A stretch of 60,552 nucleotides of DNA from an uncultured Opitutaceae bacterium (lineage in GTDB: Bacteria; Verrucomicrobiota; Verrucomicrobiia; Opitutales; Opitutaceae), in assembly GCA_903952145.1 (NCBI GenBank), contig CAJBES010000222.1, positions 1 to 60,552 of the forward strand, read 5' to 3'. How positions within the stretch are numbered: position 1 is the first letter of the stretch; each line of letters opens with the position of its first letter. Made by a program: the position numbers and the translations under genes. Shown in pieces: positions 9,969 to 19,466 of the stretch. The notes below the pieces were generated by a model. It worked only from the letters and a program-made list of their open reading frames with translations. It did no database searches and had not been told where the DNA came from.

Positions 9969-10544
9969 TCAGGCTTTGGCCGGACCGCTGGAAACGATCA
10001 CCGAGGCCGGTCGCAGCAGTCGGCCGTTCAAGGAGTATCCGGTGCGCACCACGGTCATAACGCTGCCTTCGGGCACCTCTGCACTGGGTTGCTGGGCAAT
10101 CGCCTCGTGCTGGTGTGCATCGAACGGCTGTCCGGCAGGATTGATCTCGGTGAGACCGTGGTTCGCCAGCGCGGCCTTCAGCTGGGACAGAACCATTACA
10201 ACTCCACCCGTCAGCGTCTTGAGTTCCGTCGCCGGCTGGTTGGCCGCCGCGAGGCTGAGCCCGAGAGTATCGAGCACCGGCAGCAAGTCCTCCAGGACGC
10301 GCGAGGCGGCATATTGCCGCAACTCGTCTTTTTCGCGGGCGATACGCTTGCGAAAATTGTCATGGTCCGCCATGGCGCGCATGTAGCGCTCATAGTGAGC
10401 GGCGGACTCGGCTTTGGCCGCAGCCAGCTGGTCCTCCAGGCTCGGCTTCGCTGGCGGCGTTGCCGCGGCAGGGGATGCGGGAGCATCCGGCGCGGGCTGG
10501 GCCGGGGTGGCGTTGTCGGTTGTGGCGGATTCGGGACTGGTCAT
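9969..10544 (-). CDS. grpE: Nucleotide exchange factor GrpE
   Basis: Releases ADP from DnaK, working with DnaJ encoded just downstream. The 191-residue protein has an Ala/Pro-rich disordered N-terminus (1-55). A long coiled-coil helix follows (YERYMRAMADHDNFRKRIAREKD, split here as two halves of the typical GrpE helix). The C-terminal beta domain has GQPFDAHQHEAI and VMTVVRTGYSLNGRLLRPA, the GrpE signature. The spacing of 11 bases to dnaJ and 17 bases from the upstream AsmA-like gene supports one transcript. Confidence 0.95.
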   Translation of the reverse strand: MTSPESATTDNATPAQPAPDAPASPAAATPPAKPSLEDQLAAAKAESAAHYERYMRAMADHDNFRKRIAREKDELRQYAASRVLEDLLPVLDTLGLSLAAANQPATELKTLTGGVVMVLSQLKAALANHGLTEINPAGQPFDAHQHEAIAQQPSAEVPEGSVMTVVRTGYSLNGRLLRPASVIVSSGPAKA

Positions 10545-10561
10545 GGGAAACGGTCACTTAA

Positions 10562-11338
10562 CTACGGCTTTTTGCTTTCTTCAAGTGTGTCGGTGAATCC
10601 GCCAGCAATCGTTGGATTGCCGCGCGCCAGTTCCCGCATCACATCGGTGCCGGATCGAACGGCCCGGTCGATCGCCCCAGCCACATCCGCAGGCAGGAGG
10701 GTGCCCACCGCGCCACCGAGGGCGAAAAGCTGGTCAACGGAGCTTGGCAACAGGAGCTGTTGCGTATCGGTCACGTTGACGAAGCTGCGGTCAAATTGCA
10801 GCGCATACTCGCGCACGGCGGGTTCACGATGGGAGTGGTCGATGACCATGAACTGGTCTAGTTTGACCTCAAGCTTACGAATGAGGAAGGGGCGTCCCTT
10901 GGCGGGCTGTGCCGGGGCCCGCCCTCCGGCCAAGTAGTTTTGAAAAGCTTGGACGTTTGTGGGTCCGTCTTCCCGCTTCACAATGGCGAGCAAAACAACG
11001 TCAAACCGCACGCTCCGGAAGACCAGCTTGTCCGAAAACAGGGTCGTGAGCTCCACCTCGGCCTCAAACTCCCGCATTTGTAGGAATTCCTTGCGCGGAT
11101 ATGCAGGAGGATTACCCAGCATAAAACCACGTGCCACCACCCGCCCAGTCAAGGGGTTGACCATCAGACTTTGCAGGCTGGTCTCGAAACCCGTGCGCTG
11201 CCGCAACCGTGTGGTTACCACCACTGGAAGCAGCAGCATCCAGGCGAGCGCCGCCAAGGCCGCGACAGCCGCGCTCAAGGTCAAAATCCCGGGCATGATG
11301 CCGCCTCGCACGGAGACGGTGCGGACATCGGCAAGCAT
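10562..11338 (-). CDS. AsmA-like membrane-anchored protein, function unknown
   Basis: 258 residues: a single N-terminal membrane anchor (about residues 15-42, LTLSAAVAALAALAWMLLLPVV in part) followed by a periplasmic region. That region starts like AsmA/DUF748 proteins (TGFETSLQSLMVNPLTGRVVARGFMLGNP, a pattern of amphipathic beta strands) and has no catalytic motif that I recognise. Family members sit at the inner membrane facing the periplasm and are linked to lipid transport or outer-membrane homeostasis; the role here is inference. The ATG at 11338 is 3 bases past the manA stop, so translation is probably coupled. An internal ATG at 11296 is the alternative start. It is an unusual neighbour for grpE-dnaJ. 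Confidence 0.6.
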   Translation of the reverse strand: MLADVRTVSVRGGIMPGILTLSAAVAALAALAWMLLLPVVVTTRLRQRTGFETSLQSLMVNPLTGRVVARGFMLGNPPAYPRKEFLQMREFEAEVELTTLFSDKLVFRSVRFDVVLLAIVKREDGPTNVQAFQNYLAGGRAPAQPAKGRPFLIRKLEVKLDQFMVIDHSHREPAVREYALQFDRSFVNVTDTQQLLLPSSVDQLFALGGAVGTLLPADVAGAIDRAVRSGTDVMRELARGNPTIAGGFTDTLEESKKP

Positions 11339-11341
11339 GGC

Positions 11342-12286
11342 TTAGGCAAAGTTTTCCGTAATGAGCAATATCCCCGGCTCCCTAGCCACGCCGGTGAATT
11401 CCCCTGCATATGGCACCAGTGCGTTGTCACCCCGTCCAAGTGTGATCCCGCCAAAATGCAAGCTGCCGCTCGCCACGCTGAGCAGCCGCGGTTGTTCAGC
11501 CGCGGCAAAGACCAGTTTCTCGCCCGGACTCAGCACCACGCGACGGATCCGGAATTCGTCACATTCTGCGATGACCGCAGAGGTTGGCGCCCCGCGCACC
11601 GGGGCCGGCTCGAAATCGTCCCACTGGATGCATTGCAGCGATTCTGCGACATGGAGCTGCCGCGGTTTCCCATCGAGGCCCGTGCGGGCCCAGTCGTAGA
11701 CGCGGTAGGTGGTATCAGAGTTCTGCTGGATCTCGAGGATGAGATTGCCGGCATCGATCGCGTGCAATTGGCCGCTTTGGACGAGAATTGAGTCACCCTC
11801 GGCTACCCGGAAATTGTGCACGCAGCTTTCCACGGTCTGGTCGATGATAGCGCGCTCAAATGCAGCGCGGGTGACCCCTTTTTTCAGACCTACAATCAGC
11901 TGCGCCCCCGGGGCGGTGTCGGCGATATACCACATTTCTGTCTTCGGCTCGCCCCCGAGTTGTGCGGCGACGGCCGCCGGAGGATGCACCTGCAGGCTGA
12001 GGCGTTCCCGGCAGTCCAGCCATTTCACCAAGATCGGAAAAGGCTTCATCGCCGGCCATTGCGGCCCCATGATCTCGGCTGCATGCCTGTCCAGCAGGGC
12101 GTGCAGCGTCATCCCGTCGTAGTTGCCGCCGCGCACCAGAGACTGGGCCTCGGCTCGGTCCACGATTTCCCAGCTTTCCCCAATCGGCCGGCCGGAGGGC
12201 AGGTCACGGCCAAGGGCAGTTGCGATGGCTTGTCCGCCCCAGACTCGCTCCTGATAGATGGGCTCAAAACGTAGGATTTCTCGCAT
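11342..12286 (-). CDS. manA: Mannose-6-phosphate isomerase, class I (short form)
   Basis: Zn-dependent interconversion of fructose-6-P and mannose-6-P, which supplies GDP-mannose for polysaccharides or lets mannose enter glycolysis. Zinc ligands are visible: Gln and His in LSLQVHPP, Glu in PKTEMWYI, and His in SGQLHAIDAGN. The N-terminal YQERVWGG and the NSDTTYRVYDW motif are typical of the ~315-residue type I enzyme; the length here is 314. It is the first gene of the leftward operon ending in dnaJ and is divergent from ftsK (104 bases between starts). Confidence 0.93.
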   Translation of the reverse strand: MREILRFEPIYQERVWGGQAIATALGRDLPSGRPIGESWEIVDRAEAQSLVRGGNYDGMTLHALLDRHAAEIMGPQWPAMKPFPILVKWLDCRERLSLQVHPPAAVAAQLGGEPKTEMWYIADTAPGAQLIVGLKKGVTRAAFERAIIDQTVESCVHNFRVAEGDSILVQSGQLHAIDAGNLILEIQQNSDTTYRVYDWARTGLDGKPRQLHVAESLQCIQWDDFEPAPVRGAPTSAVIAECDEFRIRRVVLSPGEKLVFAAAEQPRLLSVASGSLHFGGITLGRGDNALVPYAGEFTGVAREPGILLITENFA

Positions 12287-12390
12287 GGATGGAATATGAG
12301 TTTTGTGTGAAACGGCCGCAGGGGTGTTTACATTTGACCACCCGGACGATTAGCGTGGGAATCGCAAGACTTCCGAGGGTCCACACACAA

Positions 12391-14868
12391 ATGCCCAAGA
12401 CTGAGACTTCAAACCCAAATAACGGCCCGGCCTACCAATCCCCGCGTTACCGCCCAAATTGGGGCGCGGCTGTCGGTTGCTTCATTCTCGGCACCCTGTT
12501 GCTTGTTGCCCTGGCCGATTATTCCTCGAACCAGAGCAGCTTGGCCACCACGCACCCCACAAGCACCAACTTGGTCGGTCTTTGGGGGGCAAATTCCGTC
12601 TGGGTGTTACTCTACACCATCGGCCTGAGCACCTGGTTGGTCCCCGTTTTTGTCCTTTGGCTCCTCTACGTATCAGTGCGCAATGCGCGTCGGCTCGCCA
12701 GCACCCGTCTCATTGCCATGCTGGTATGTATTACGGCCTTGGCCGGGCTGGTGGCGATGTTTGAGAGCTTTGGCAGCAGCGACTATTTCCCTCAAGGCCC
12801 TGGTGGATGGCTTGGCGGCATTGTCTATAAAAATGGACTCCGCGACACCTTGGGTGTTTTCGGATCCGGGCTGTTGCTTGGCACCTTTTACCTGTTTGGC
12901 CTCATGTTCATATTCACCAAGGACATTGGCGCCGAATTCGAACGCTATATTGCGCTCTTTCACGCCTGGCGTGAGGAAAGGGTCACGCGCAAAGCCGCGC
13001 TCGCAGAAGCCAGCGCCAAAGAGATGGAACTGCGTGCAAAGCAGAAACCAGTAGAGATCAAAAGTCCGGCCGCCGCCGCCCCACTCCCTGCCACCCCCAT
13101 CGGTCCTGCCGCCGGCAGGAAACTTATTGTCCCTCCCACGAAAGACGATCCGTTCGCCAAAGCTCCCGCCCCCCAGCCCCCTGTCCCCGAATATTCTGCC
13201 GCACCAGCACAGGTTAAGCCCGCTCCATCAGCCGACACCAAGCCCACGGTTCCCGCCGGCGGAACCGTGGAACTCAACATCGTCAAACCTGCTGAGACCA
13301 AAAAGGCCAAATTCACCCTCCCGCAAAGCAGTGACTCAAATTATGAGTTTCCCCCGTTGAAACTGCTGAAAGAACAGGTCAAGCCCTCTTCGGCTGACAG
13401 TGACGAGGAGCACCGCCAGAATGCGGAAAATCTCTTGCGCATCCTGGGCGAATTTGGCGTTGAGGTCTCGCTCGGCGAAATCCATGTCGGTCCCGTTATC
13501 ACCCGCTACGAGGTCGTGCCGGCACCCGGCGTGCGGGTCGAGAAGATCGCCGGTTTGGACAAAAATATCGCCCTCGGTATGCGCGCCCAGTCGGTCCGCA
13601 TTCTTGCCCCGATTCCCGGCAAGGCGGCGGTGGGGGTCGAGGTTCCAAACCAGAAACCCACCCCGGTCGGCATGCGCGAAATCCTTGAAAGTGAAGACTG
13701 GGCCTCCGGTAAGGCCGAACTACCCATCGCCCTCGGCAAGGACGTCTCGGGCAAACCGCTCATCTCTGATCTGACCAAGATGCCCCATCTGCTCATCGCC
13801 GGCGCCACCGGCTCGGGTAAATCCGTGTGCATCAACTCCATCGTCACCTCCATTCTCTACGCCAAAAGCCCGAAGGATGTGCGCCTCCTCATGGTGGATC
13901 CAAAAGTGGTCGAGCTGAAGGTCTTCAACCCGCTCCCGCACATGCTCATCCCGGTGGTCACCGAACCGAAGAAAGTGCCCGCCGCCCTCAAGTGGCTGCT
14001 CGGAGAGATGGAACAACGCTACCAGATGTTTGCGCAGGTCAATGTCCGCAACATCCTCGGTTTTAACACCCGAAAGAAAGGGGCCAAGCTTGATCCGACC
14101 GAAGAGGCGCAAGCCAGACTCATCGGAGTTGATCCCGCAACGTCGGCGGACATGGAGATCCCTGACCACCTGCCTTACATCATCGTGATCATCGACGAAC
14201 TCGCCGACCTCATGATGTGTGCACCAGCCGAGATCGAGAACTCCATCGCCCGCCTCGCGCATCTCGCCCGCGCCGCCGGCATCCACATCATTATCGCAAC
14301 GCAGCGCCCCTCGGTGAACGTCATCACCGGCGTCATCAAGGCCAATCTGCCTTCGCGCATCGCCTTCCAAGTCGCCTCGCAAGTGGACTCCCGCACCATT
14401 CTCGACACCAAGGGTGCCGACACCCTCATCGGTCGCGGTGATATGCTCTTCTCGCCACCCGGCTCGTCCCGCCTTGTGCGCGCCCAAGGCGCTTTCGTCG
14501 CCGACGACGAAGTCATGGAGATTGTCGAGTTTCTCAAGCGCAACGGCCCGCCCCAATACGCGCAGTCCGTGCAGCAGCAAATCGACCGCGCGGCGGCCGA
14601 GGACGACGAGGATGGCGAAGGTGGCGACGCTGCCGAGGGCGACCTTGGTAATGACGAGGAACTGTTCCAGCGCGCGCTTGAAGTGCTCAAGACCACCCGC
14701 CGTGCCAGCACCTCGATGATTCAGCGCCGCCTGCGCATCGGCTACAACCGCGCCGCCCGCATCATGGACCTGATGGAGGACAAGGGCATTGTCGGGCCGG
14801 AAAATGGCTCGTCTCCCCGCGATATCCTGGTGGACCTTGACACCTATAGCACCGGCAGCGGCTCCTGA
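12391..14868 (+). CDS. ftsK: DNA translocase FtsK/SpoIIIE
   Basis: Septum-located, ATP-driven double-stranded-DNA pump that clears the chromosome and terminus from the closing division site. The 825-residue protein has four N-terminal membrane segments (about 27-190), then a Lys/Pro/Ala-rich linker (about 200-320). The alpha/beta motor follows, with Walker A GATGSGKSVCIN (about residue 470) and Walker B VIIDELADLMM (about 600), then THPS-like ATQRPSVNVITG. A winged-helix gamma domain at the end reads ...STSMIQRRLRIGYNRAARIMD, which recognises KOPS-type sequences. The start at ATG 12391 gives a normal N-terminus; a longer open frame to 12220 runs into manA and is not conserved. Confidence 0.97.
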   Translation: MPKTETSNPNNGPAYQSPRYRPNWGAAVGCFILGTLLLVALADYSSNQSSLATTHPTSTNLVGLWGANSVWVLLYTIGLSTWLVPVFVLWLLYVSVRNARRLASTRLIAMLVCITALAGLVAMFESFGSSDYFPQGPGGWLGGIVYKNGLRDTLGVFGSGLLLGTFYLFGLMFIFTKDIGAEFERYIALFHAWREERVTRKAALAEASAKEMELRAKQKPVEIKSPAAAAPLPATPIGPAAGRKLIVPPTKDDPFAKAPAPQPPVPEYSAAPAQVKPAPSADTKPTVPAGGTVELNIVKPAETKKAKFTLPQSSDSNYEFPPLKLLKEQVKPSSADSDEEHRQNAENLLRILGEFGVEVSLGEIHVGPVITRYEVVPAPGVRVEKIAGLDKNIALGMRAQSVRILAPIPGKAAVGVEVPNQKPTPVGMREILESEDWASGKAELPIALGKDVSGKPLISDLTKMPHLLIAGATGSGKSVCINSIVTSILYAKSPKDVRLLMVDPKVVELKVFNPLPHMLIPVVTEPKKVPAALKWLLGEMEQRYQMFAQVNVRNILGFNTRKKGAKLDPTEEAQARLIGVDPATSADMEIPDHLPYIIVIIDELADLMMCAPAEIENSIARLAHLARAAGIHIIIATQRPSVNVITGVIKANLPSRIAFQVASQVDSRTILDTKGADTLIGRGDMLFSPPGSSRLVRAQGAFVADDEVMEIVEFLKRNGPPQYAQSVQQQIDRAAAEDDEDGEGGDAAEGDLGNDEELFQRALEVLKTTRRASTSMIQRRLRIGYNRAARIMDLMEDKGIVGPENGSSPRDILVDLDTYSTGSGS

Positions 14869-14944
14869 ACCCTCCGTAGTTTTCATTTTTCCCCGGCATT
14901 TCACTCTTTCACTGTCCCCGCAAACCCCCTAACTGACTCTCTCC

Positions 14945-15754
14945 ATGCAGAACATCGGCGAACGGCTTGAGGAAGCACGCAAACGTAAGGGTATCTCCAT
15001 CCGCGAGGCGGCTGAAACTACCAAGATCCGCAGCGACTACCTCCATAAATTCGAAAGCAACCAATTCGACCTCAACCTCGCCGAGATCTACGTGCGGGGG
15101 TTTCTGCGCAACTACGCCACCTTCCTGAAACTGCCGGCGGATAAGATCCTCAACGACTATGTTGCGCTCGGGCGCGGCGATGCCAAGCCCCGACAGCCCA
15201 GTCGCGAAATCTACGGCCGCATGGACGTCTCCATCGCCTCCGCCGATGAGCGCACCGTGGAAAAATCCGTTCCTGCGGAAGCACCGGCCGGCGAGGCCGA
15301 CACCGGCCGGCGCTCCAGCGGTCTCGCCCGTAGCGGCAGCAGTTTGCCGGAGGGACCCGCCATTTCACCGCAACTGGTATTCCGGGGTGGCATCGCCCTC
15401 ATCGCTATTGTGGGCCTGCTGCTCGTCGTTTGGGTGGTCAAAGCGATCATCAGCGACCCTGTGCCCGCGACTGAACGCTCCCGCTCCTCACCGGTCACTG
15501 CAAGCCCGGTCCAGGCCGTGGCCGAGCCCACCGTCACCCTCATCGCGCTCGACACTGTCCGGGTGAAAGTCGTGCAGGATGCGGACAACCGCGAACTCTT
15601 CCAGGGCACGTTGGTCCGCGGCCAGACCCAAACCGTATCAAAACGTGGTGCGCTCTATATCACAGCCAGTGCCGGCAAAAACCTTGAGATTGAAATCAAC
15701 GGCAAGCGCTATCCGATGCCATTCGAGGGCTACGACCGCGCCAAAATTAATTAG
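14945..15754 (+). CDS. rodZ: RodZ-like helix-turn-helix membrane protein
   Basis: 269 residues. An N-terminal HTH_25/Xre-type domain (about 5-75: GERLEEARKRKGISIREAAE..., then IYVRGFLRNYATFL) is followed by a basic, disordered stretch and one transmembrane helix (about 137-163). A periplasmic beta domain of the RodZ/DUF4115 type comes last (TLIALDTVRVKVVQDADNRELFQGTLVRG cut into the typical strand pattern). RodZ ties MreB filaments to the elongasome and sets rod shape. It lies 76 bases after ftsK on the same strand and is followed by a strong terminator. Confidence 0.88.
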   Translation: MQNIGERLEEARKRKGISIREAAETTKIRSDYLHKFESNQFDLNLAEIYVRGFLRNYATFLKLPADKILNDYVALGRGDAKPRQPSREIYGRMDVSIASADERTVEKSVPAEAPAGEADTGRRSSGLARSGSSLPEGPAISPQLVFRGGIALIAIVGLLLVVWVVKAIISDPVPATERSRSSPVTASPVQAVAEPTVTLIALDTVRVKVVQDADNRELFQGTLVRGQTQTVSKRGALYITASAGKNLEIEINGKRYPMPFEGYDRAKIN

Positions 15755-15776
15755 CTGTCTCGGCAGTGAAGCCAAG

Positions 15777-15811
15777 GGGCCGCTTTCCGGAAGGAAGCGG
15801 CTCTTTGTTTT
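15777..15811 (+). terminator. Rho-independent terminator after rodZ
   Basis: A 7-9 bp stem (GCCGCTT / AAGCGGC, with flanking pairs) is followed by TCTTTGTTTT, 22 bases past the rodZ stop codon. It sits between convergent transcripts; the minus-strand side has no T run, so it serves rodZ. Confidence 0.85.
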
Positions 15812-15817
15812 GTCAAC

Positions 15818-16432
15818 TCACCGCAATGCCACCGGCGGACCCAGCACTTCACGCAGCACCATGGCCCGGCGCAGATTCCGGACGCCCCGGAGTTCTGCCA
15901 TGAGCTCGCCCCGTGCCGGCGAGGGGGCCTGTTTCGCCGCCTGTGCAACCACGGCCGCCGCCTTGCGCGACGCGATACGACGCGCCGCCTCCAGCGCTTG
16001 CATCTGCTCCGCCAGTTCAAGCTGCCGTTCAAGGACTGCGGCGGCTGTGGCTTGGAATGTGGGCGGCGCCATTACTGGCGACGGCACAGCTTCACGGGTG
16101 AATTCGCGCTGAGGCAGCGGAGTTGCGACCGGCCGAGGAGCCGATGATTCGGTGCGGAAAAGCGGGGGTGGCTCGGCCGCCGGCGGCGGGATGGTGATCG
16201 GCCCACCGGCGGCACGCTCGGCGATCTTGCGGCGGATTTCCTCCTGGATCCGGCGGGTGCGTTCGGCCTCCTCCGGATCGGATTGCATATCCCGGCGCGA
16301 GACCTCCGGACGCTCATCGCCCTCGCCCTCCGCACTATCGCCCGTCTGCCCCTGCCTGCGCTGGTTCAGCCAGTAGGCTATCGCGGCGGCGACCGCGATG
16401 ATGATCTGCAGATGGTCGAGGACCCATTCCAT
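15818..16432 (-). CDS. Small single-pass membrane protein, function unknown
   Basis: 204 residues. One N-terminal membrane helix (about 7-21, IIIAVAAAIAYWL) is followed by a charged region (GEGDERPEVSRRDM, EEAERTRRIQEEIRRKIAERA) that looks like a coiled coil. A Pro-rich stretch and a second Ala/Glu-rich helix (LERQLELAEQMQALEAARR) follow. I recognise no catalytic or binding motif. It is the last gene of the NfeD-NfeD-FloA run, 15 bases after floA, so it may be an accessory part of that membrane-microdomain system; this is inference from position only. Confidence 0.55.
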   Translation of the reverse strand: MEWVLDHLQIIIAVAAAIAYWLNQRRQGQTGDSAEGEGDERPEVSRRDMQSDPEEAERTRRIQEEIRRKIAERAAGGPITIPPPAAEPPPLFRTESSAPRPVATPLPQREFTREAVPSPVMAPPTFQATAAAVLERQLELAEQMQALEAARRIASRKAAAVVAQAAKQAPSPARGELMAELRGVRNLRRAMVLREVLGPPVALR

Positions 16433-16447
16433 GGAAGTGCGTCTCGT

Positions 16448-17449
16448 TTACTTCTTCGCGTCAGGATCGGCGATGGACTTGCGCATGCCGGTGTCGGACT
16501 GGATGTTTTCCATCTTGAAATAATCCATGACGCCCAACCGGCCCGAGCGGAACGCCTCGGCCATGGCCAGCGGCACCTCGGCCTGCGCCTCGACCACCTT
16601 GGCCTGCATTTCCTGCACGCGCGCCTTCATCTCCTGTTCGAGGGCGACGGCGGCCGCACGGCGGATTTCCGCCTGCGCCTGCGCAATGCTCTTGTTTGCC
16701 TCGGCCTGTGCCTCCTGCAGTTTGGCCCCGACGTTCTCGCCCACATCCACGTCGGCGATATCGATCGAAAGGATTTCAAACGCCGTCCCCACATCGAGGC
16801 CGCGCTTGAGCACAACTTTCGAGATGGAATCGGGAGACTCCAAAACCACCTTGTAGGTTGCCGCCGAACCGATGGTCGTCACGATGCCCTCGCCGACGCG
16901 GGCGATGATCGTCTCCTCCTTCGCGCCACCGACAAAACGGTCGAGATTGGTGCGCACGGTGACCCGGGCTTTGACCTTCACTTGAATGCCGTCCTTTGCC
17001 ACGCCATCGATCGTGGTGCGACCGCCTTGGGGATTGGGACAGTCGATGACCTTCGGGTCCACGGAAGTGCGCACGGCCTCCTCGACGGATTTGCCTGAGC
17101 CTTTGGTCGCCAGATCGATCGCGCACGTGCGTTGCCAGTTGAGGACAATGCCAGCTTTCTGTGCAGCGATAAGCGCATGCACACAGGCGATGACGTTGCC
17201 GCCGGCAAGATACTGGGCCTCGACTTCGTCCATCGTGAGCGTGATGCCGGCCTTGGTGGCCTTGATGCGGGTGTCAACCATCACACTGTAGGGCACCTGG
17301 CGCAGCCGCATGGCCACCAGGTTGAGCAGGCTGACCGGCGCCCCGGCGAGCAAGGCGCGCAGCCACACGCTGAAAAAGGAGATGACAATCCCGGCCACAA
17401 TCAGACCGATGATGCCAAGAGCGACGAAGAGAATAAGGGTCAGGTTCAT
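16448..17449 (-). CDS. floA: Flotillin-like SPFH protein FloA (UPF0365)
   Basis: Integral membrane scaffold of functional membrane microdomains. The 333-residue protein has an N-terminal hairpin membrane segment (about 5-33), the family-typical [19 protein letters not shown], and an SPFH domain up to about residue 240. An Ala/Glu-rich helical part ([20 protein letters not shown]...) promotes oligomerisation. Length and motifs match UPF0365/FloA. It is 5 bases downstream of the short NfeD gene; SPFH/NfeD pairing is a long-recognised conserved arrangement. Confidence 0.95.
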   Translation of the reverse strand: MNLTLILFVALGIIGLIVAGIVISFFSVWLRALLAGAPVSLLNLVAMRLRQVPYSVMVDTRIKATKAGITLTMDEVEAQYLAGGNVIACVHALIAAQKAGIVLNWQRTCAIDLATKGSGKSVEEAVRTSVDPKVIDCPNPQGGRTTIDGVAKDGIQVKVKARVTVRTNLDRFVGGAKEETIIARVGEGIVTTIGSAATYKVVLESPDSISKVVLKRGLDVGTAFEILSIDIADVDVGENVGAKLQEAQAEANKSIAQAQAEIRRAAAVALEQEMKARVQEMQAKVVEAQAEVPLAMAEAFRSGRLGVMDYFKMENIQSDTGMRKSIADPDAKK

Positions 17450-17454
17450 AAATG

Positions 17455-17925
17455 TTATTGGGCTTTGGTTACTATAAGACGAAAATTATCCACGCCTATG
17501 ACGCGGAGCGCCTCACCCTGCTCGACTAAGCCGGATTGGGAGAAGGCCTCGTAGCGTTTGCCATTGAGGGAGACATAGCCGCTGGGTGCAAGCGTTGTCA
17601 GCGCCTCACAACTCTGGCCCACCACCTCGTCAGCCGATGCGAGCGGGGGCTGGCTCGGCCCCTCCATCGTGCGCTGCAGAAACATCTTCTTTCCCAGCCG
17701 GGTCTTCGGCAGCACGACAAATTCGAAGAACAGCGCCACTCCGAGAATGCCCAGGGCCGTCGCGGTTGCGATCAACCCGCCCGCCACCCCGAATTCGCTG
17801 AACGCCAGCAGGCAGCCGCCCAGCATCGCCAGACCACCGAGCACACCGAGGACAGCCCCGGGCGTGATGACCTCAAAAACGAGCAGGATGATGCCCGCGA
17901 TAAAGAGCAGGATGACGGCGTTCAT
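17455..17925 (-). CDS. NfeD-family membrane protein (short form)
   Basis: 156 residues with about three membrane helices (4-25, 28-48, 50-75), then a small C-terminal OB-fold NfeD domain (about 90-150). The domain shows the typical [25 protein letters not shown] pattern, where the 'G..G.a.t.L.P.G.v...G..y.A' spacing is the family signature. NfeD proteins partner flotillins (SPFH) in membrane quality control. It lies 2 bases after the long NfeD protease gene and 5 bases before floA. Confidence 0.9.
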   Translation of the reverse strand: MNAVILLFIAGIILLVFEVITPGAVLGVLGGLAMLGGCLLAFSEFGVAGGLIATATALGILGVALFFEFVVLPKTRLGKKMFLQRTMEGPSQPPLASADEVVGQSCEALTTLAPSGYVSLNGKRYEAFSQSGLVEQGEALRVIGVDNFRLIVTKAQ

Positions 17926-17927
17926 GA

Positions 17928-19352
17928 TTAAATTTTCTCCACAACAAGCCCGAAGTCATTTTGCCCGGTCACCACCACCGGTGCGCCGGGGTCGGCCGAC
18001 CCGACATCCAGCCGTGCCTCATACCGCCGCCCATCAATCTCGATCTGACCCGCGGGCCGCAACACCGTCGCCGCCACCGCGCGGCGTCCGATGAGCGAAT
18101 CGGTCGTCAATCCACTGGCGCTCCCGCCTGCGTTTTGCGCCGCCTCCGCAATCGCCGATCCGAGGATCATGCGGTCCCACACCCACCCGCGGGGCATGAA
18201 TCGCAGCAGCAACCCCATGCACACGACAGCCAAGAACACACCTGATCCGACCTTGATCAACGGTTCGAAATACAAATCCCCGGAAAAAGTGATCGGTTCG
18301 TTCGGCCAGATATCGGCCATCGACCAGACCAACGAACCCAGCATCATCAACAAACCCGGTAGCGCGATCAGGACCACCCCAGGGAAAAAGATAAGCTCCA
18401 CCAGCACGAGGATAAAACCCAGTGCAAACAGGAGCACGGGCTCGTGCCCTGAGAACCCGGCGACGTAACTGCTCATGAACACGGTCCCGAGCAGCACAAT
18501 TCCGACTACCCCGAAGATGCCAAAACCGGGCGTCTTGAATTCTATAAACAGAGCGAGCAAACCTAAACCGAGAAGGACCGGCGAGATGGCGTTCAACCAT
18601 ACGGCGAGATGCTCTGACCAGGTAACCACAAATTTTTGGGCCGTCCAGCCCTGCTGGCCGAACTTTTGGTTGAGCAATTCGTCCACGTCTTTCGCGATGC
18701 CCGCGGCGAGCAGCGGCCGGGGCGGGTCGCCATAGGTCTTGCTCGCTTCAGTTGCCGTGAGCGAGAGCAACTCACCCTTCTCCTTCAGCACCTGATCGCC
18801 AATCTTCAGTTCGTAATTCACATCAATCATCGCTGAAATCACCTGCCCGCGGTAGCCATGGCCCTCGCTGATCGCGCGGACGCGCGCCTTCAGATAGCTG
18901 ACGATCTTCGCGTTCATCGTCTTGTCCACGTCCTGGCCGGTCATGGTGACGGGCGCAGCGGCCCCGATGATGCCATCAGGCGTGAAATAGATCTCATCCG
19001 CCATTGCAGAGATGAACGCCCCCGCGGAAATCGCCTCGCTATTGACGAAAGCCAGGGTTTTGCCGGGAAACTTATCGAGCGCCTCCATGATTTCAAAGGT
19101 CACATCCAAGGCCCCGCCGGGCGTCTTGATATCCAGAACGACAATGTCAGCCTTGCGTTCGATGGCCTCCTTCAACCCGCGCCGGAGAATATAAAGCACC
19201 GGAGTGGCGATCTGCTCGCGCACCGGTATCACCACCACCTGTTGGCGGGCGGCGGGTGCAGACGCGACCGCGGGCGTTGGCACGGTTTCGCCGGCATGAA
19301 GCATACCGGCGGTGATTAATGCCAGCATCAGAGCGACTACGGTGTGTGCCAT
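17928..19352 (-). CDS. Long NfeD membrane protease (ClpP-class serine protease fused to NfeD domain)
   Basis: 474 residues from ATG 19352. A signal peptide (about 1-22) precedes a ClpP/SppA-like serine-protease domain (about 40-230). The nucleophile region is SEAISAGAFISAMADEIYF and the candidate general-base Lys lies in the following MNAKIVSYLKARVRAI stretch. Four to five membrane helices (about 260-390) and a C-terminal NfeD OB domain (LRPAGQIEIDGRRYEARLD) complete the protein. Family members cleave hydrophobic segments of membrane proteins such as stomatins. It heads the operon with short NfeD, FloA and a small membrane protein. The longer open frame to 19436 was rejected because the signal peptide starts at 19352. 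Confidence 0.92.
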   Translation of the reverse strand: MAHTVVALMLALITAGMLHAGETVPTPAVASAPAARQQVVVIPVREQIATPVLYILRRGLKEAIERKADIVVLDIKTPGGALDVTFEIMEALDKFPGKTLAFVNSEAISAGAFISAMADEIYFTPDGIIGAAAPVTMTGQDVDKTMNAKIVSYLKARVRAISEGHGYRGQVISAMIDVNYELKIGDQVLKEKGELLSLTATEASKTYGDPPRPLLAAGIAKDVDELLNQKFGQQGWTAQKFVVTWSEHLAVWLNAISPVLLGLGLLALFIEFKTPGFGIFGVVGIVLLGTVFMSSYVAGFSGHEPVLLFALGFILVLVELIFFPGVVLIALPGLLMMLGSLVWSMADIWPNEPITFSGDLYFEPLIKVGSGVFLAVVCMGLLLRFMPRGWVWDRMILGSAIAEAAQNAGGSASGLTTDSLIGRRAVAATVLRPAGQIEIDGRRYEARLDVGSADPGAPVVVTGQNDFGLVVEKI

Positions 19353-19466
19353 GGTGCGTAACTTAGCGGCCGGTCTGCGACGTGCAAGCGTCACCGCAAT
19401 GGAAATCAACGGTATCTTTCCAGAAACCCGTTGCACCCCACGGGTGCGGCTGATTACACGACCTGT

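Noticed and set aside
13720-14904. 394-codon minus-strand frame antisense to ftsK
   Set aside because: FtsK motor motifs fix the plus strand; the antisense frame is a composition artefact.
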